A DNA stretch of 64,000 bases, taken from NCBI GenBank assembly GCA_003056245.1, contig MVDH01000006.1, positions 1 through 64,000 on the forward strand, read 5' to 3'. Below, piece by piece: positions 35,876-46,356 of this stretch. This DNA is from Cellvibrio sp. 79 (GTDB taxonomy: Bacteria; Pseudomonadota; Gammaproteobacteria; Pseudomonadales; Cellvibrionaceae). The notes below the pieces were generated by a model. It was given only the letters and a program-made list of their open reading frames with translations. It was not told where the DNA came from and did not search any database. The translations under genes and the position numbers were made by a program. Within the stretch, counting starts at the first letter, position 1, and the number at the start of each line of letters is the position of its first letter.

Positions 35876-37342
35876 TTAGGCACCGGGGCCTGAAGCCAGG
35901 CAGGAATTATCGCTGGAAACACCAGTGCGTAATTTACGATTCAAATCCCGCAATGCGGTGCGCACGCCCTCTTCCAGCACCGGATGATAAAACGGCAACT
36001 CCAATACTTGTTGGACCGTCAACCGCAATTGGATAACCCATGCTAATTGATGGGCAATGTGCTCCGCCGCCGGCCCAAACATTTCCGCTCCCAATAACAA
36101 CCCGGTACCCTGCTCGCCATAAACGCGCAACAAACCGCGATTTTTATTCATCACGCGCGCACGGCCCTGATCCTCAAAATTAACTTCACCAATTGCATAA
36201 CAATCGTTGCAATTTTTTCTGATGCTTCCCAGGTTTTGTCCCACACTGGCGATTTGTGGATCAGTAAATACCACGCTGAGCGGTGTACGACGAACACCTG
36301 CACGAACATCATCAACATCACGCAATGAACGCGCGGCATTGCCGCCGGCAATTCGCCCTTCATCCACAGCTTCATGTAATAAAGGAACATCATTGGAAAC
36401 ATCGCCAGCAATATAGATAGATGAGTTGCCACACTGGCCGGTGTAACGGTTGTAATACGGAATACCTTTAGCGTCCAATACCAGATCCGTATTTTCCAGC
36501 GCGAGAAATTCGATATTAGGACGACGACCTGTTGCCGCTAAAACATAATCAAATTTTTCTTCGATCATGCCGTTTTCGCGATGGCGATATTCGATAACAA
36601 CGCCATCTTTTTCTTCCCGAACATTTGCTGTTTCTGCATTAAGGTCCAAATAAAATTCACGGTTAAATTCAATATCAGCGCAATGGCTAATTGCCGGATC
36701 GCTGATTGCGGCAAGCTCACCGCTTTTGCCAAACACCGCGACTTTTATACCGAGGCGACTTAATGCCTGGCCAAGCTCCAACCCGATAACACCGGGGCCA
36801 AAAATTGCTATTGATGCGGGTAAATCTTTCCATTCAAAAATATCGTCACTGATTAGGAGACGAGATCCCGCTGCATTTAAAAACTCGGGGATTGACGGTG
36901 ACGAACCTGTTGCAATGATAATGCGCTTCGCCTGAATTATTTCCGTTGTGCCATCCACCTTCACAACTTCCAATTCGTTATCAGAGAGAAATTTTGCGCG
37001 TCCGTCTACTTTGCTCTCTACGGGAAACTCCTCTACCGATTCAATAACAGAACTCACAAAACGATCACGCTCCTTGCGGATACGTTGCATAACGGCAGCA
37101 CCATTGATTTGCGGCGGTGAATAAGTAATGCCAAATACATCACCTTGTTGGCCATGATGGGCATAGTCAGCAGCGGCGATCAGCAATTTGCTCGGCATAC
37201 AACCAACGCGAGCGCAGGTGGTTCCATATTTTCCTGCCTCAATGATAAGAATATTATCAGTGTATTTTTTCGCGGCATTATAAGCACTTAAACCAGCCGT
37301 ACCAGCGCCAATAATGGCAACATCAACTTCACGCGTGGGCAT
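35876..37342 (-). CDS. Dihydrolipoyl-dehydrogenase-like flavoprotein
   Basis: A 488-residue class I pyridine nucleotide-disulfide oxidoreductase. FAD motif IIGAGTAGLSAY at residues 10-21; redox disulfide TCARVGCMPSK near residue 43-52; second FAD/NAD motif FGPGVIGLELGQAL near 180; YIAGDV near 315; and HPVLEEG near the C-terminus, giving the active-site His and Glu of the partner subunit. Both cysteines are present, so it should be catalytically disulfide-dependent like Lpd and unlike the soluble transhydrogenase SthA. No 2-oxo acid dehydrogenase genes are adjacent, so the partner complex is unknown. Its natural electron acceptor is uncertain. Confidence 0.88.
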   Translation of the reverse strand: MPTREVDVAIIGAGTAGLSAYNAAKKYTDNILIIEAGKYGTTCARVGCMPSKLLIAAADYAHHGQQGDVFGITYSPPQINGAAVMQRIRKERDRFVSSVIESVEEFPVESKVDGRAKFLSDNELEVVKVDGTTEIIQAKRIIIATGSSPSIPEFLNAAGSRLLISDDIFEWKDLPASIAIFGPGVIGLELGQALSRLGIKVAVFGKSGELAAISDPAISHCADIEFNREFYLDLNAETANVREEKDGVVIEYRHRENGMIEEKFDYVLAATGRRPNIEFLALENTDLVLDAKGIPYYNRYTGQCGNSSIYIAGDVSNDVPLLHEAVDEGRIAGGNAARSLRDVDDVRAGVRRTPLSVVFTDPQIASVGQNLGSIRKNCNDCYAIGEVNFEDQGRARVMNKNRGLLRVYGEQGTGLLLGAEMFGPAAEHIAHQLAWVIQLRLTVQQVLELPFYHPVLEEGVRTALRDLNRKLRTGVSSDNSCLASGPGA

Positions 37343-37569
37343 CCCGCGTCCTCCTTCAGGACAAGTATATTACTGTGACGAACCAAACCGGATTTGGTTT
37401 CAGAAACCTATAGGCAAAAAGTTGGCCATGAAAAGAAATGAATGCCATCGCCGCACAAAATGGCATCTAACGAGGAATTTTTAATCGATATACCAGCAAA
37501 CCTCTTGAAAAAAAGTAATAACTTTGCAAAATCGACACTCATCGAATAAGGAATAATTTTTCTACAGCT

Positions 37570-37977
37570 ATGAGCAATGAATCTCCCTGCCTGACTTGTG
37601 GCGCCTGCTGTGCGGCCTTCCGTGTATCTTTTTATTGGGGTGAATGCCAAAGCGCTGGTGGCACAATCCCGGATGAACTCACCTTGCAGGTAACACCGCA
37701 TTACGCATGTATGAAAGGAACAGAAAAAAATCCGGTGCATTGCACTGCGTTGGTGGGCGCACCCGGCGAGCGTGTTAGCTGTAACATTTACGAAAAACGC
37801 TCAAGCACTTGCCGGGAATTTGATATTTTGAATGAGGATGGGAGTGTAAATGAGGCCTGCACGAGGGCGCGCGCGATTTATGGGCTGCCTCCAGCAATAA
37901 ACGCGCTCGCTCCTGAATTAGAAATTATGAGGATTCAGGAGAACCTGGCTGATCCATGGATAACCCAAATAACCTGA
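37570..37977 (+). CDS. YkgJ-family cysteine cluster protein
   Basis: A 135-residue protein with [11 protein letters not shown] at the N-terminus, then cysteines in [26 protein letters not shown] and EACTRA. This spacing is the CxxCGxCC...C...C pattern of the YkgJ/UPF0153 zinc/iron-chelating family, whose function is not established. Its last 60 nt overlap, on the opposite strand, the 3' end of the membrane-protein gene at 37918-39027. It is divergent from the flavoprotein gene. Confidence 0.85.
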   Translation: MSNESPCLTCGACCAAFRVSFYWGECQSAGGTIPDELTLQVTPHYACMKGTEKNPVHCTALVGAPGERVSCNIYEKRSSTCREFDILNEDGSVNEACTRARAIYGLPPAINALAPELEIMRIQENLADPWITQIT

Positions 37978-39027
37978 CTTTTGGATAACAGATATAGAAT
38001 CCCCACCAATAGAATTGTACATGGCACGCGACATTTCAAATTTATAATTGCCACACTGACAACGCCAATCTTTAACTACAACATAATAATGGGTGCGCTT
38101 ACGTCGCCCGCTACTTCTCTGCTCATATTTGTTAACAATTGCTACATTGTGTATTTGTGGTGGAGACCTGTCCCACTCCATATTTATATCCCGCATTTCC
38201 ATTGCTGTACTCAGAAAAATCCCTAAAGCACCAACCGTACTCAATTCCAATAACACTATGTGTGTCCGCGCACTTCTACGCAGACTAAACAAAGCAACAA
38301 CCAGAAATATCAGCAAAAAAAATGCACTATATTTAAGTGCATCGTAAAAAACAGGTGAGTTATCGAGAACAAGAGGAAAATAACCGAAGTAAGAGCGAAC
38401 CCACTGAACAACACCATTAATCGCCAAACCAGAACTGACCGCCAAAAATAGTGCTGCCCGGATGACAAATGGATCTATCCAGGCAGATTTTGAAAGAGTC
38501 TCTTTGTTTAATGAAGAAACAACATCGTTGAAGTATTTCTGCAAAGACAGAGAAACATGCTCGATATCTGCTGTTTCATAACCACCGCCAACTGAAAACA
38601 CAACCCAAAAGCGCCCATTTTTACAATAAATTTGTTTGGGTTTAAGATCCGTTGTCCGCTCGCGCCTCATAATATTTTTTATCGCCAGGCGAAGCATTTC
38701 AGAGGAGGCTATTAAACGCTGTAATGCTGCATTGTCAGTTATGAGATAAAAAGAATCGTCAAACTCCGGATCTTTTGTTTCAAACTCATTTGAAACACCG
38801 ATAGATTTGAAAACATTATCAAGCCATGACTGGCGCTTTATTGAAAAATTCACGGAATCAGTGCATTTGATTCCCAAATAAATGCTTTTGATTTTGCTTT
38901 TATAAACGATGTGCAGATATTCAAGGCCGTGGCAACTTCCCTCGGGTTTCCATTTAGCCAAATGCCTGCGCCAAAACTCGAAGCACACACAAATGCTTAT
39001 AGAAATTATCCCCAAGAGAAACCACAT
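37918..39027 (-). CDS. Hypothetical membrane protein, 369 residues
   Basis: The protein has one N-terminal helix (residues 2-16), a long soluble stretch of about 170 residues, then three hydrophobic segments (about 185-205, 235-255, 262-282) and a C-terminal soluble part with a [10 protein letters not shown] motif. I do not recognise the family. The C-terminal region could bind a metal through its Cys pair. The convergent neighbour at 37570-37977 overlaps its 3' end by 60 nt in antisense. Its AT-rich sequence suggests it may be recently acquired relative to the core genes around it. Confidence 0.6.
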   Translation of the reverse strand: MWFLLGIISISICVCFEFWRRHLAKWKPEGSCHGLEYLHIVYKSKIKSIYLGIKCTDSVNFSIKRQSWLDNVFKSIGVSNEFETKDPEFDDSFYLITDNAALQRLIASSEMLRLAIKNIMRRERTTDLKPKQIYCKNGRFWVVFSVGGGYETADIEHVSLSLQKYFNDVVSSLNKETLSKSAWIDPFVIRAALFLAVSSGLAINGVVQWVRSYFGYFPLVLDNSPVFYDALKYSAFFLLIFLVVALFSLRRSARTHIVLLELSTVGALGIFLSTAMEMRDINMEWDRSPPQIHNVAIVNKYEQRSSGRRKRTHYYVVVKDWRCQCGNYKFEMSRAMYNSIGGDSISVIQKSGYLGYPWISQVLLNPHNF

Positions 39028-39049
39028 AATAAACCCTACTTATTTAATT

Positions 39050-39673
39050 TTATTTTGAATAACGCGCAACCAACGCCTGATACAACTCATCTTTAAATTC
39101 CGGCTTACTCGCATCCAACGACTGCACTGCCTCCACCAAATGCTCATTATCTTCACGGCCATCGTGCCAGTGCTTGCGATAACTACCATCTTTGTAACCG
39201 TGATCCTGACGAAAAAAATTCAATACATTCTTGCCAACATAGCCACGATAGAGTTGATCGAAACTCATATTTACACCCGCCATCAACCGGGCAAACAAGC
39301 CGATATGAAATTGTTTATCGGCGAGCGTTGCACCGGCAAACTTTTCCAGAGCGAGACGGAAATCTTTTTCATCGGTGGCGATCACCAACTCTTTTTGCAG
39401 GCGCGCGATAATATCTTCCTGCGCGCTGCCGGATTGCAACAGGATGCTTAAACCGAAATGCCAGATATCAATTAATTCCAATGCCACCTGCTCAGTATCC
39501 GGCGATTGTTTTTTCCACCATTTCCAACCGTAATGATCCATTAGCTCTGCGCACTCAACCCAAATAGCGCGATACCATTCATAGCCCTGCGCTTGCCAAT
39601 TAGCAGTAACCTTGGTGTTCATACCATCTTGCAGTTCGAGCATGATTTTAATTTGTTGATGTTGTGCAGACAT
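39050..39673 (-). CDS. Dimeric all-alpha dUTP diphosphatase
   Basis: A 207-residue protein with the metal-binding motifs of the dUTPase_2 family in the MazG-like superfamily: ECAELMDHYGWKWWKK near residue 38 and ALELIDIWHFGLS near 65, whose Glu and Asp bind magnesium. A later NVLNFFRQDHGYKDG supplies the nucleotide-contact region. It hydrolyses dUTP to dUMP and PPi, keeping uracil out of DNA. This dimeric type differs from the trimeric Dut common in gammaproteobacteria. It lies 9 nt before the tatD gene's stop, same strand. Confidence 0.85.
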   Translation of the reverse strand: MSAQHQQIKIMLELQDGMNTKVTANWQAQGYEWYRAIWVECAELMDHYGWKWWKKQSPDTEQVALELIDIWHFGLSILLQSGSAQEDIIARLQKELVIATDEKDFRLALEKFAGATLADKQFHIGLFARLMAGVNMSFDQLYRGYVGKNVLNFFRQDHGYKDGSYRKHWHDGREDNEHLVEAVQSLDASKPEFKDELYQALVARYSK

Positions 39674-39682
39674 GTTTTGGCC

Positions 39683-40474
39683 TTATTGAGGTAAATATTG
39701 TTTGGCTTTTCTAAACAAGCGATAAAAATTTTCGGTCGTTTTTTCAGCTAATTCTTCCAGCGGAATACCGCGCACATCCGCCACAAATTGCGCAACTTCG
39801 CGCACGTATTTGGGTTCGTTGGGTTTACCGCGATAAGGAATCGGAGCGAGATAAGGAGAATCGGTTTCTACCAGCAAGCGATCAATCGGCATATTGCGGA
39901 CAACATCGCGAATTTGATCGGCATTTTTAAAGGTGACGATACCGGAAATGGAAACATAGTAATTTAAATCCAATGCGGATTTAGCCATTTCCCAATCTTC
40001 GGTAAAGCAATGCAATACACCGCTGTGTTCAAGGCTGCCATGCTCTTTGATTAACGAGAGTGTATCAGCTTTGGCTTCGCGAGTATGAACAACAACGGGT
40101 AGGCCGATTTGCTTACCTACACGCAAATGCAATGCAAAACTTTCGTGCTGCAATTCTTTGCTTTCGGTTTCGTAGTGGTAATCCAAACCAGTTTCACCCA
40201 GCGCAACTACTTTGGGCTGGGTCGCCCAGTTAATTAACTGGGCTTCGGTTGCGGCGCCTTCTTTTACATCACAAGGATGAACCCCCACGGAAGCAACTAC
40301 GCGCGGATGTGCCTGGGCAATATCAATCACCGTTTGGATATTTTCCAGGCTAATGCCGATACATAGCATTTGCTGGATACCACGGTCATGCGCTGCGGCA
40401 ATGGCGGCACTCAGATCGCCGTTATAAGGATCAAGCTTGATACGATCCAAATGGCAGTGGGAGTCAATTAACAT
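39683..40474 (-). CDS. tatD: TatD-family metal-dependent hydrolase (YcfH-like)
   Basis: TatD-type amidohydrolase-fold nucleases have 3'-5' exonuclease activity on DNA and RNA. Starting from the ATG at 40474 (with GGATG upstream) gives 263 residues and the canonical N-terminus MLIDSHCHLD. Metal ligands are visible in SHCH, ALGETGLDYH, VVHTREA, GVLHCFTED and VETDSPYLAP. An in-frame upstream extension to 40588 adds 38 residues before the motif and is unlikely. It lies downstream of pilZ-holB, the common tmk-holB-pilZ-tatD arrangement. Confidence 0.9.
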   Translation of the reverse strand: MLIDSHCHLDRIKLDPYNGDLSAAIAAAHDRGIQQMLCIGISLENIQTVIDIAQAHPRVVASVGVHPCDVKEGAATEAQLINWATQPKVVALGETGLDYHYETESKELQHESFALHLRVGKQIGLPVVVHTREAKADTLSLIKEHGSLEHSGVLHCFTEDWEMAKSALDLNYYVSISGIVTFKNADQIRDVVRNMPIDRLLVETDSPYLAPIPYRGKPNEPKYVREVAQFVADVRGIPLEELAEKTTENFYRLFRKAKQYLPQ

Positions 40475-40620
40475 AATTACATCCAGGAACAATAGACAAA
40501 AACAGCTCATTCTAAAAACAACGAAGCCAGGCATAACCTGGCGTCGTGGAAACTCGGCGGAGCGGATTTTACATGCTGTATCCCCCACATGATATGGTCA
40601 GGAAGCATGATATGGGTGGA

Positions 40621-40974
40621 TCACATGGTATGGGTAGGCTTGTCCGAATTGAGCATACCGGCAAGGTAAGTTTCAATTTTGTTGATCGCGGTATTATCCT
40701 GATCGCTAAATTGAACACCGATTCCCGCCGCGCGATTGCCTTGTGCGCCTTTTGGGGTGACCCACACGACTTTACCGGCGACCGGGATCTTTTCCGGTTC
40801 CTCCATCAGGCTTAGCAACATGAAAACCTCATCGCCCAACTTGTAATTTTTGTTGGTGGGAATAAACATGCCGCCGTTTTTCACAAAGGGCATGTAGGCT
40901 GCGTAAAGTACCGCTTTATCTTTGATCGTAAGGGAAAGTATGCCGTTACGGGCACCACCGCCAATCGGTTGCAT
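40621..40974 (-). CDS. pilZ: PilZ domain protein, type IV pilus assembly
   Basis: This 117-residue protein matches the short PilZ encoded next to holB in pseudomonads. It has a glycine-rich N-terminus and then the beta-barrel strands YMPFVKNGGMFIPT and VFMLLSLMEEPEKIPVAGKVVWVTPKGA. The strong c-di-GMP motif (RxxxR) is lacking, as in the pilus-assembly PilZ, which acts by protein contacts. AGGAT lies 6 nt before the ATG. It shares the strand with holB and tatD. Confidence 0.85.
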   Translation of the reverse strand: MQPIGGGARNGILSLTIKDKAVLYAAYMPFVKNGGMFIPTNKNYKLGDEVFMLLSLMEEPEKIPVAGKVVWVTPKGAQGNRAAGIGVQFSDQDNTAINKIETYLAGMLNSDKPTHTM

Positions 40975-41067
40975 AACAGATCCTGCTTCCTGGTTTTTAT
41001 AGAGCCAACGTCATAACCAATCAATTGGTCATAAGGGCTGAAGTTGAGACACTAATAGATTAGCTCA

Positions 41068-42093
41068 CTAGTGTCCAGACGCCATTGCGCGATTCGTGCT
41101 CGCGCGCAACAAAGCGCCCCAATCGAGCAATAATTCCTCTAATAACAATTGCTTATTGGGATTTGCCCCACTCAATAATTGACGCTTGGATAGAAGTATT
41201 TTTTCAATATAGCGATGTAAAAGGGGCAGATTGAGGTTGCTTAAACGATCACGCCACTCCACTGGAGCCAGCTCAATTTGAGGATCGTTTGCCCCGGCAC
41301 GCCATCGCGCCAGGCTATGCAACAATCCCAGCAACCATTCCACCAGCCCTACTACATCACCACCTTGCCAGTTAGCGGCAACTTCAATTGCCGATACCTG
41401 ACCCAGGGTTAGACGCACAAACTGCTGCAAGGTTTGCTCGCGCTGCTCAAGTGCATCGCCTTGCAGGAATGCAAGGGCGGTCAATGGAGCACCACGTGCG
41501 GCGACCAATAATGCATCCGGTGTTGTATTGCTCCCCACCATCAACGGTGATAGCCAATGGATAACTTGTTCGGCGCGCGGCATCGGTAGCTTGCGCATCT
41601 GGCATCGACTGCGAATAGTAGGCAATACCGAACTTGGTGCATGGGCGACCAGAACCAGCAATGTGTTTGCAGCAGGTTCCTCCAACGACTTGAGCAAGGC
41701 GTTGGCTGCATTACCATTCATGGCTTCAGCGGGTTCAATGATGACCACCTTGTAACCGCCCTGTTGTGCAGTCTTACTCAATGACTCAGTAAGCTCGCGC
41801 ACCTGATCAACTTTGATCGCCTTACCCGCCTCTTCGGGCTCCAGCCAGAGTAAATCCGGGTGGGTTTGGGACTTATTCAGCTCGCAGCCCCGACACCGTC
41901 CACAGGCAGTGCCTTCAATAGGCGCAGAACACAGTAACAATTGCGCCAGTGCATCTGCCAAATGACGCTTACCGATGCCTTTCGGGCCAGCAATCATCAT
42001 CGCATGTGGCAATTTTTTTGCGGCGATCTGCTGTACCAGATGCTGCCAATCATTGAGTTGCCAGGGGTAAGGATGGATGGGAAAGTCGCTCAT
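41068..42093 (-). CDS. holB: DNA polymerase III delta' subunit
   Basis: Delta' is part of the clamp-loader complex. The 341-residue protein has the P-loop-like GPKGIGKRHLADAL at residues 34-47, a four-cysteine zinc module (CGRCRGCELN) near 82, and EPAEAMNGNAANALLKSLEEPAANT near 130, with the SRC motif in RSRCQMRKL. The modified P-loop does not bind ATP productively in delta' proteins. Followed by pilZ and tatD. The gene is separated from tmk by two plus-strand genes, which breaks the usual tmk-holB adjacency. Confidence 0.93.
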   Translation of the reverse strand: MSDFPIHPYPWQLNDWQHLVQQIAAKKLPHAMMIAGPKGIGKRHLADALAQLLLCSAPIEGTACGRCRGCELNKSQTHPDLLWLEPEEAGKAIKVDQVRELTESLSKTAQQGGYKVVIIEPAEAMNGNAANALLKSLEEPAANTLLVLVAHAPSSVLPTIRSRCQMRKLPMPRAEQVIHWLSPLMVGSNTTPDALLVAARGAPLTALAFLQGDALEQREQTLQQFVRLTLGQVSAIEVAANWQGGDVVGLVEWLLGLLHSLARWRAGANDPQIELAPVEWRDRLSNLNLPLLHRYIEKILLSKRQLLSGANPNKQLLLEELLLDWGALLRASTNRAMASGH

Positions 42094-42197
42094 TGAATAA
42101 CCAACCAGAAATCGATTTTGGATAGACCAACAAAAATTTGGGCAAGCTTAACAAATTTGCGATAATCCGCGCCCGCTTAAATTCCACCCCGGGCTTG

Positions 42198-42839
42198 ATG
42201 ATGACTGATTTACCGCTGGAAATTTTATACCTCGACGACGACTTACTCATCGCCAACAAACCCGCGGGGATGCTATGCGTACCTGGTAAAGGGCCAGAAA
42301 AACAGGATTGTTTATACAATCGCGCATTGAAATTTAATCCCAATGCCCGCGTTGTGCATCGGCTTGATCAAGGCACATCCGGCATTGTGATGTTCCCGCT
42401 TAATTATCTGACCCTTAAAAATCTGACCCATAAATTCGAAGCACGCGAAATTCACAAGCGCTACCTGGCAGTAGTGGAAGGATTAGTGGGGCAGGATGAG
42501 GGCGAAATCAAACTGCCGCTAATCTGCGACTGGCCTAATCGCCCGCTACAAAAAGTGTGTTTCGAGCACGGAAAATCGGCCCATACGCGTTATCAGGTTA
42601 TCGAACGAAACACTGGAGAAAATACTACGCGCGTGCAGTTGGAGCCGGTTAGTGGACGTACGCACCAACTGCGGGTTCACATGTTGAGCCTCGGTCATCC
42701 CATGTTGGGTGACGGGCTTTATGCTCCCGAACCTATTCGCGCCAAAGCACCGCGCCTGCTACTCCATGCCCAACAACTCTGGCTGGACCATCCTATTTCG
42801 GGACAACCCATACAAATAGAATCACCTGCTACTTTTTAA
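42198..42839 (+). CDS. rluA: Dual-specificity 23S rRNA/tRNA pseudouridine synthase RluA
   Basis: Isomerises uridine in 23S rRNA helix and the tRNA anticodon stem. The product is 213 residues from the ATG pair at 42198; the frame extends back to a TTG at 42138. Catalytic Asp is in VVHRLDQGTSG; PLICDWPNRPLQKVCFEHGK and SGRTHQLRVHMLSLGHPMLGD are near-identical to E. coli RluA (219 residues). The match is strong enough for the RluA subfamily rather than RluC or RluD. Confidence 0.92.
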   Translation: MMTDLPLEILYLDDDLLIANKPAGMLCVPGKGPEKQDCLYNRALKFNPNARVVHRLDQGTSGIVMFPLNYLTLKNLTHKFEAREIHKRYLAVVEGLVGQDEGEIKLPLICDWPNRPLQKVCFEHGKSAHTRYQVIERNTGENTTRVQLEPVSGRTHQLRVHMLSLGHPMLGDGLYAPEPIRAKAPRLLLHAQQLWLDHPISGQPIQIESPATF

Positions 42840-43010
42840 GGCGATAACCTGATCAAATCGGTGACTTATACATATTTGTAACAACTCATTCCCAAAGAAT
42901 AAGAAATCCATCTATATCCACTCCAGTTTATTGCCTAGCCTTATAAGGATCGTGTCAATTACCCCTATGCGGCATGTTTTCGTTATAAAAATAGATTTAC
43001 TGGAGGCCTC

Positions 43011-44162
43011 ATGAAAAGAACATTACTAAGTCTTACGTTAATCGCAATCAGCAGCCAAACACTCGCAACCGAGCTTTATAACGGCCGGATTAGTGGTATG
43101 GCAGGCGCCGGGTATGTGACCGCTGGATACAGCGATGGGCTTTTATTTAACCCGAGCCTCACTGCGAGCCATAAAGAAAATGATGACTTTGCAATTGTGA
43201 TAAATGGTGGAGGATTGGGCTCGGACAAAGATGATCTGATTGATGGACTGGATGACCTGGTGGAATTCACTGACTACCTGAAAAACGCAAGCAATCTTAC
43301 GCTAAACGATGCTAACAAGTTAAAAGCGTTAATGGACAACGTGGACGAAAAAACGCTGGGCGCCTCGGTTGGTGGAAGCCTGGTAGTCGCAATCCCCAAT
43401 TCTTATCTTTCTGCAGCCCTGGTAATCAAAGCGACCGGTACAGTGGGTGTGCTTGCTGATATTGATGAGGACGATTACGACCTGATCGACAACAGCATTA
43501 GCGATCCATTTGAACCCGAAGACTTGCAATCATCGGTCTATGGCAGTGGCGTTATCCTGCGTGAAACCGGTATTGCATTGGCCAAAGGCTTTGAAGTTGG
43601 CGGTGGCCAGCAATTATTGGTTGGTATCACACCAAAGCGGGTAAAAGTCGAGACCATCGTCTATGAGGCCACGGTGGCGGATTACGATGAAGATGATCTG
43701 GATGCAGATGATTACACGGTAGAAAGCAGCGCCAGCAACCTGGATGCGGGTGTCACTTATCAAACCGGTAAAATTCGCTACGGTCTTGCGGTCCAGAATA
43801 TCAAGAGTGATAGCTTTAAAACCATTGATGGCGGAACCTATGAACTTGATACCCGCACTACCGCAGCAGTGGGTTATGTTAGCGAGCGGTTTATAGCGGA
43901 AGCCGCATTCGATCTGGACGCTCACACAACCTTCGGACTGGGCGCCGAAAGCCAGATTTTCCGTGCTGGCCTGGAGTACAGCGCACTCAGTTGGCTACAA
44001 CTGCGCGCAGGTCTCCAGCGCGATCTGGAAGACGCATTACCAGACGCTTACTCATTGGGATTGGGGATTTCTCCGTACAATGTTTTCAACATCGATTTGG
44101 CGGGATATACCGGTTCGGATGAAACCGTTGGCGGCGCACTGCAAATTGGTTTGAGATTTTAA
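43011..44162 (+). CDS. TraF_2-type outer-membrane beta-barrel protein
   Basis: A 383-residue protein with a Sec signal peptide (MKRTLLSLTLIAISSQTLAT). The mature N-terminus ELYNGRISGMAGAGYVTAGYSDGLLFNPSL, with the conserved GMGGAGxA...NP pattern, is typical of the 'conjugal transfer TraF' family PF13729. These are FadL/OmpP1-like barrels, not conjugation proteins. Alternating strands run to the C-terminal GGALQIGLRF, ending in Phe as expected for barrel assembly. An unusually acidic loop (YDEDDLDADDY) may bind cations. It has no partner gene nearby. Confidence 0.82.
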   Translation: MKRTLLSLTLIAISSQTLATELYNGRISGMAGAGYVTAGYSDGLLFNPSLTASHKENDDFAIVINGGGLGSDKDDLIDGLDDLVEFTDYLKNASNLTLNDANKLKALMDNVDEKTLGASVGGSLVVAIPNSYLSAALVIKATGTVGVLADIDEDDYDLIDNSISDPFEPEDLQSSVYGSGVILRETGIALAKGFEVGGGQQLLVGITPKRVKVETIVYEATVADYDEDDLDADDYTVESSASNLDAGVTYQTGKIRYGLAVQNIKSDSFKTIDGGTYELDTRTTAAVGYVSERFIAEAAFDLDAHTTFGLGAESQIFRAGLEYSALSWLQLRAGLQRDLEDALPDAYSLGLGISPYNVFNIDLAGYTGSDETVGGALQIGLRF

Positions 44163-44173
44163 ATAGCCCTACC

Positions 44174-44197
44174 GCGGCCTCTCGCTGCAGAGGCCGC
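44174..44197. terminator. Hairpin between convergent traF-like gene and tmk
   Basis: GCGGCCTCT pairs perfectly with AGAGGCCGC around a 6-nt loop. No T run follows, so it may be a weak bidirectional terminator. Confidence 0.5.
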
Positions 44198-44209
44198 ACC
44201 TCACTATCG

Positions 44210-44863
<654 letters not shown>

Positions 44864-44959
44864 TTACGATTCCTTCCCTTTCGGGGAGCGCGTATCATAC
44901 CGGCTTTTTGCCACTTACTCGATTTATTCACACCGCGTTACCCATGAGGGAGACTTATC

Positions 44960-45451
44960 ATGATCACATTACACACTAACTACGGCGATATAGTTATCGA
45001 ACTGGATTTCGAAAAAGCGCCCAAAACTGCTGCAAACTTTAAACAATATGTTGAAGAAGGTTTTTATAACGGCACCATTTTCCATCGCGTCATCGACGGC
45101 TTCATGATTCAGGGTGGCGGTTTTACCGAAGACTTTGAACAGAAAAAAACGCGCGACCAAATTGAAAACGAAGCTGACAACGGTTTGCAAAACCTGACTG
45201 GCACTTTGGCGATGGCGCGCACTAATGACCCGCACAGTGCAACTGCACAATTTTTTATCAACGTAAAAGATAATTCATTCCTGAATCACACCGGCAAAAA
45301 TGCATCCGGTTGGGGTTATTGCGTGTTTGGCAAAGTAACCGCAGGTATGGATGTAGTTAACAAAATCAAAGGTGTAAAAACCGGCAGCAAAGGTTTCCAT
45401 CAAGATGTACCAAAAGAAGCGGTGATTATCCAATCCGCTACTATCGCGTAA
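44960..45451 (+). CDS. ppiB: Cyclophilin-type peptidyl-prolyl isomerase
   Basis: A 163-residue cytoplasmic cyclophilin with no signal peptide. Active-site elements are [13 protein letters not shown] (Arg in FHRV, Gln in MIQGG), [20 protein letters not shown], and [10 protein letters not shown], all matching E. coli PpiB. A ribosome site GAGGGAG lies about 8 nt before the ATG. The next gene, lpxH, begins 4 nt after its stop, so the two are likely cotranscribed. Confidence 0.93.
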   Translation: MITLHTNYGDIVIELDFEKAPKTAANFKQYVEEGFYNGTIFHRVIDGFMIQGGGFTEDFEQKKTRDQIENEADNGLQNLTGTLAMARTNDPHSATAQFFINVKDNSFLNHTGKNASGWGYCVFGKVTAGMDVVNKIKGVKTGSKGFHQDVPKEAVIIQSATIA

Positions 45452-45455
45452 AACG

Positions 45456-46181
45456 ATGTCGACATTATTTATTTCTGATTTACATCTTCACGAATCACGC
45501 CCGCTTATTACGCGGGCGTTTTTTCATTTCCTGCACACACAAGCGAGCAAGGCTGAAGCGCTTTATATTCTTGGTGATTTTTTTGATGCCTGGGTTGGCG
45601 ATGATGATGATTCAGAATTGCCGCAAACAGTTGCACGCGAATTATGTTCCTTAAAGCAAAAAGGAATCGCTATTTATTTTCAGCATGGCAATCGCGACTT
45701 TTTATTGGGCGAAGCCTACGCGCAAAAAGCCGGCATGAAGTTATTACCCGAAAGCTGCGTAATTGATTTATACGGCACACCCACGTTATTGCTACATGGC
45801 GATACACTGTGCACTGCCGATAAGGATTACCAACAATTTCGCACTATGGTGCGCAGCAGCCAATGGCAACAACAAATTCTTGCCCAACCCCTGGCGGCAC
45901 GCCGCACATTGGCCGCGCAGCTACGCGAAAAAAGCCAGAGCATGAACAGTATGAAAGCGGAAGATATTATGGATGTAACACCCGCCGAAGTAGTTTCACA
46001 AATGGAGCAAACACAAGTAACACGGCTGATCCACGGCCACACTCATCGCCCGGCGCACCATAGGCTGACAGTTAACGGAAAACCTGCTGAGCGAATTGTT
46101 CTGGGGGATTGGCATTCGCATGGATGGAGCATCAGGGCGGATAATAAACGCTGCGAGCTACTTAGCTGGCCAATTGAATAA
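45456..46181 (+). CDS. lpxH: UDP-2,3-diacylglucosamine diphosphatase LpxH
   Basis: Hydrolyses UDP-2,3-diacylglucosamine to lipid X in lipid A synthesis at the inner membrane. The calcineurin-like metallophosphoesterase motifs are complete: FISDLHLHE (residues 4-12), GDFFDAWVGDDD, GNRDFLLG, and HGHTHRPAHH. The length of 241 residues is normal. The gene is 4 nt after ppiB and is followed by a bidirectional terminator at 46308-46346. Confidence 0.94.
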   Translation: MSTLFISDLHLHESRPLITRAFFHFLHTQASKAEALYILGDFFDAWVGDDDDSELPQTVARELCSLKQKGIAIYFQHGNRDFLLGEAYAQKAGMKLLPESCVIDLYGTPTLLLHGDTLCTADKDYQQFRTMVRSSQWQQQILAQPLAARRTLAAQLREKSQSMNSMKAEDIMDVTPAEVVSQMEQTQVTRLIHGHTHRPAHHRLTVNGKPAERIVLGDWHSHGWSIRADNKRCELLSWPIE

Positions 46182-46307
46182 GCATTGCAAATCAAGCTTG
46201 CTATAGTTCATGCCAGATGGTTATGTTGCGATTCGCAAGCTCATACACGCCCCGCCCTAACCTACGAATGCTCTGCAATAAAATTTTCGTACTGAAAAGT
46301 ACTGTAC

Positions 46308-46346
46308 AAAAAAATCCCTGAACCAAATAATTCAGGGATTTTTTTT
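46308..46346. terminator. Bidirectional Rho-independent terminator
   Basis: AAAAAAATCCCTGAA pairs with TTCAGGGATTTTTTT across 8 nt. It serves the lpxH transcript and, on the other strand, the LiaF-like gene ending at 46357. Confidence 0.85.
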
Positions 46347-46356
46347 ATCACAGTCA

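Noticed and set aside
43011-44162. Conjugation gene, from the 'TraF' family name
   Set aside because: The PF13729 family is an outer-membrane barrel unrelated to transfer; no other conjugation genes are present.
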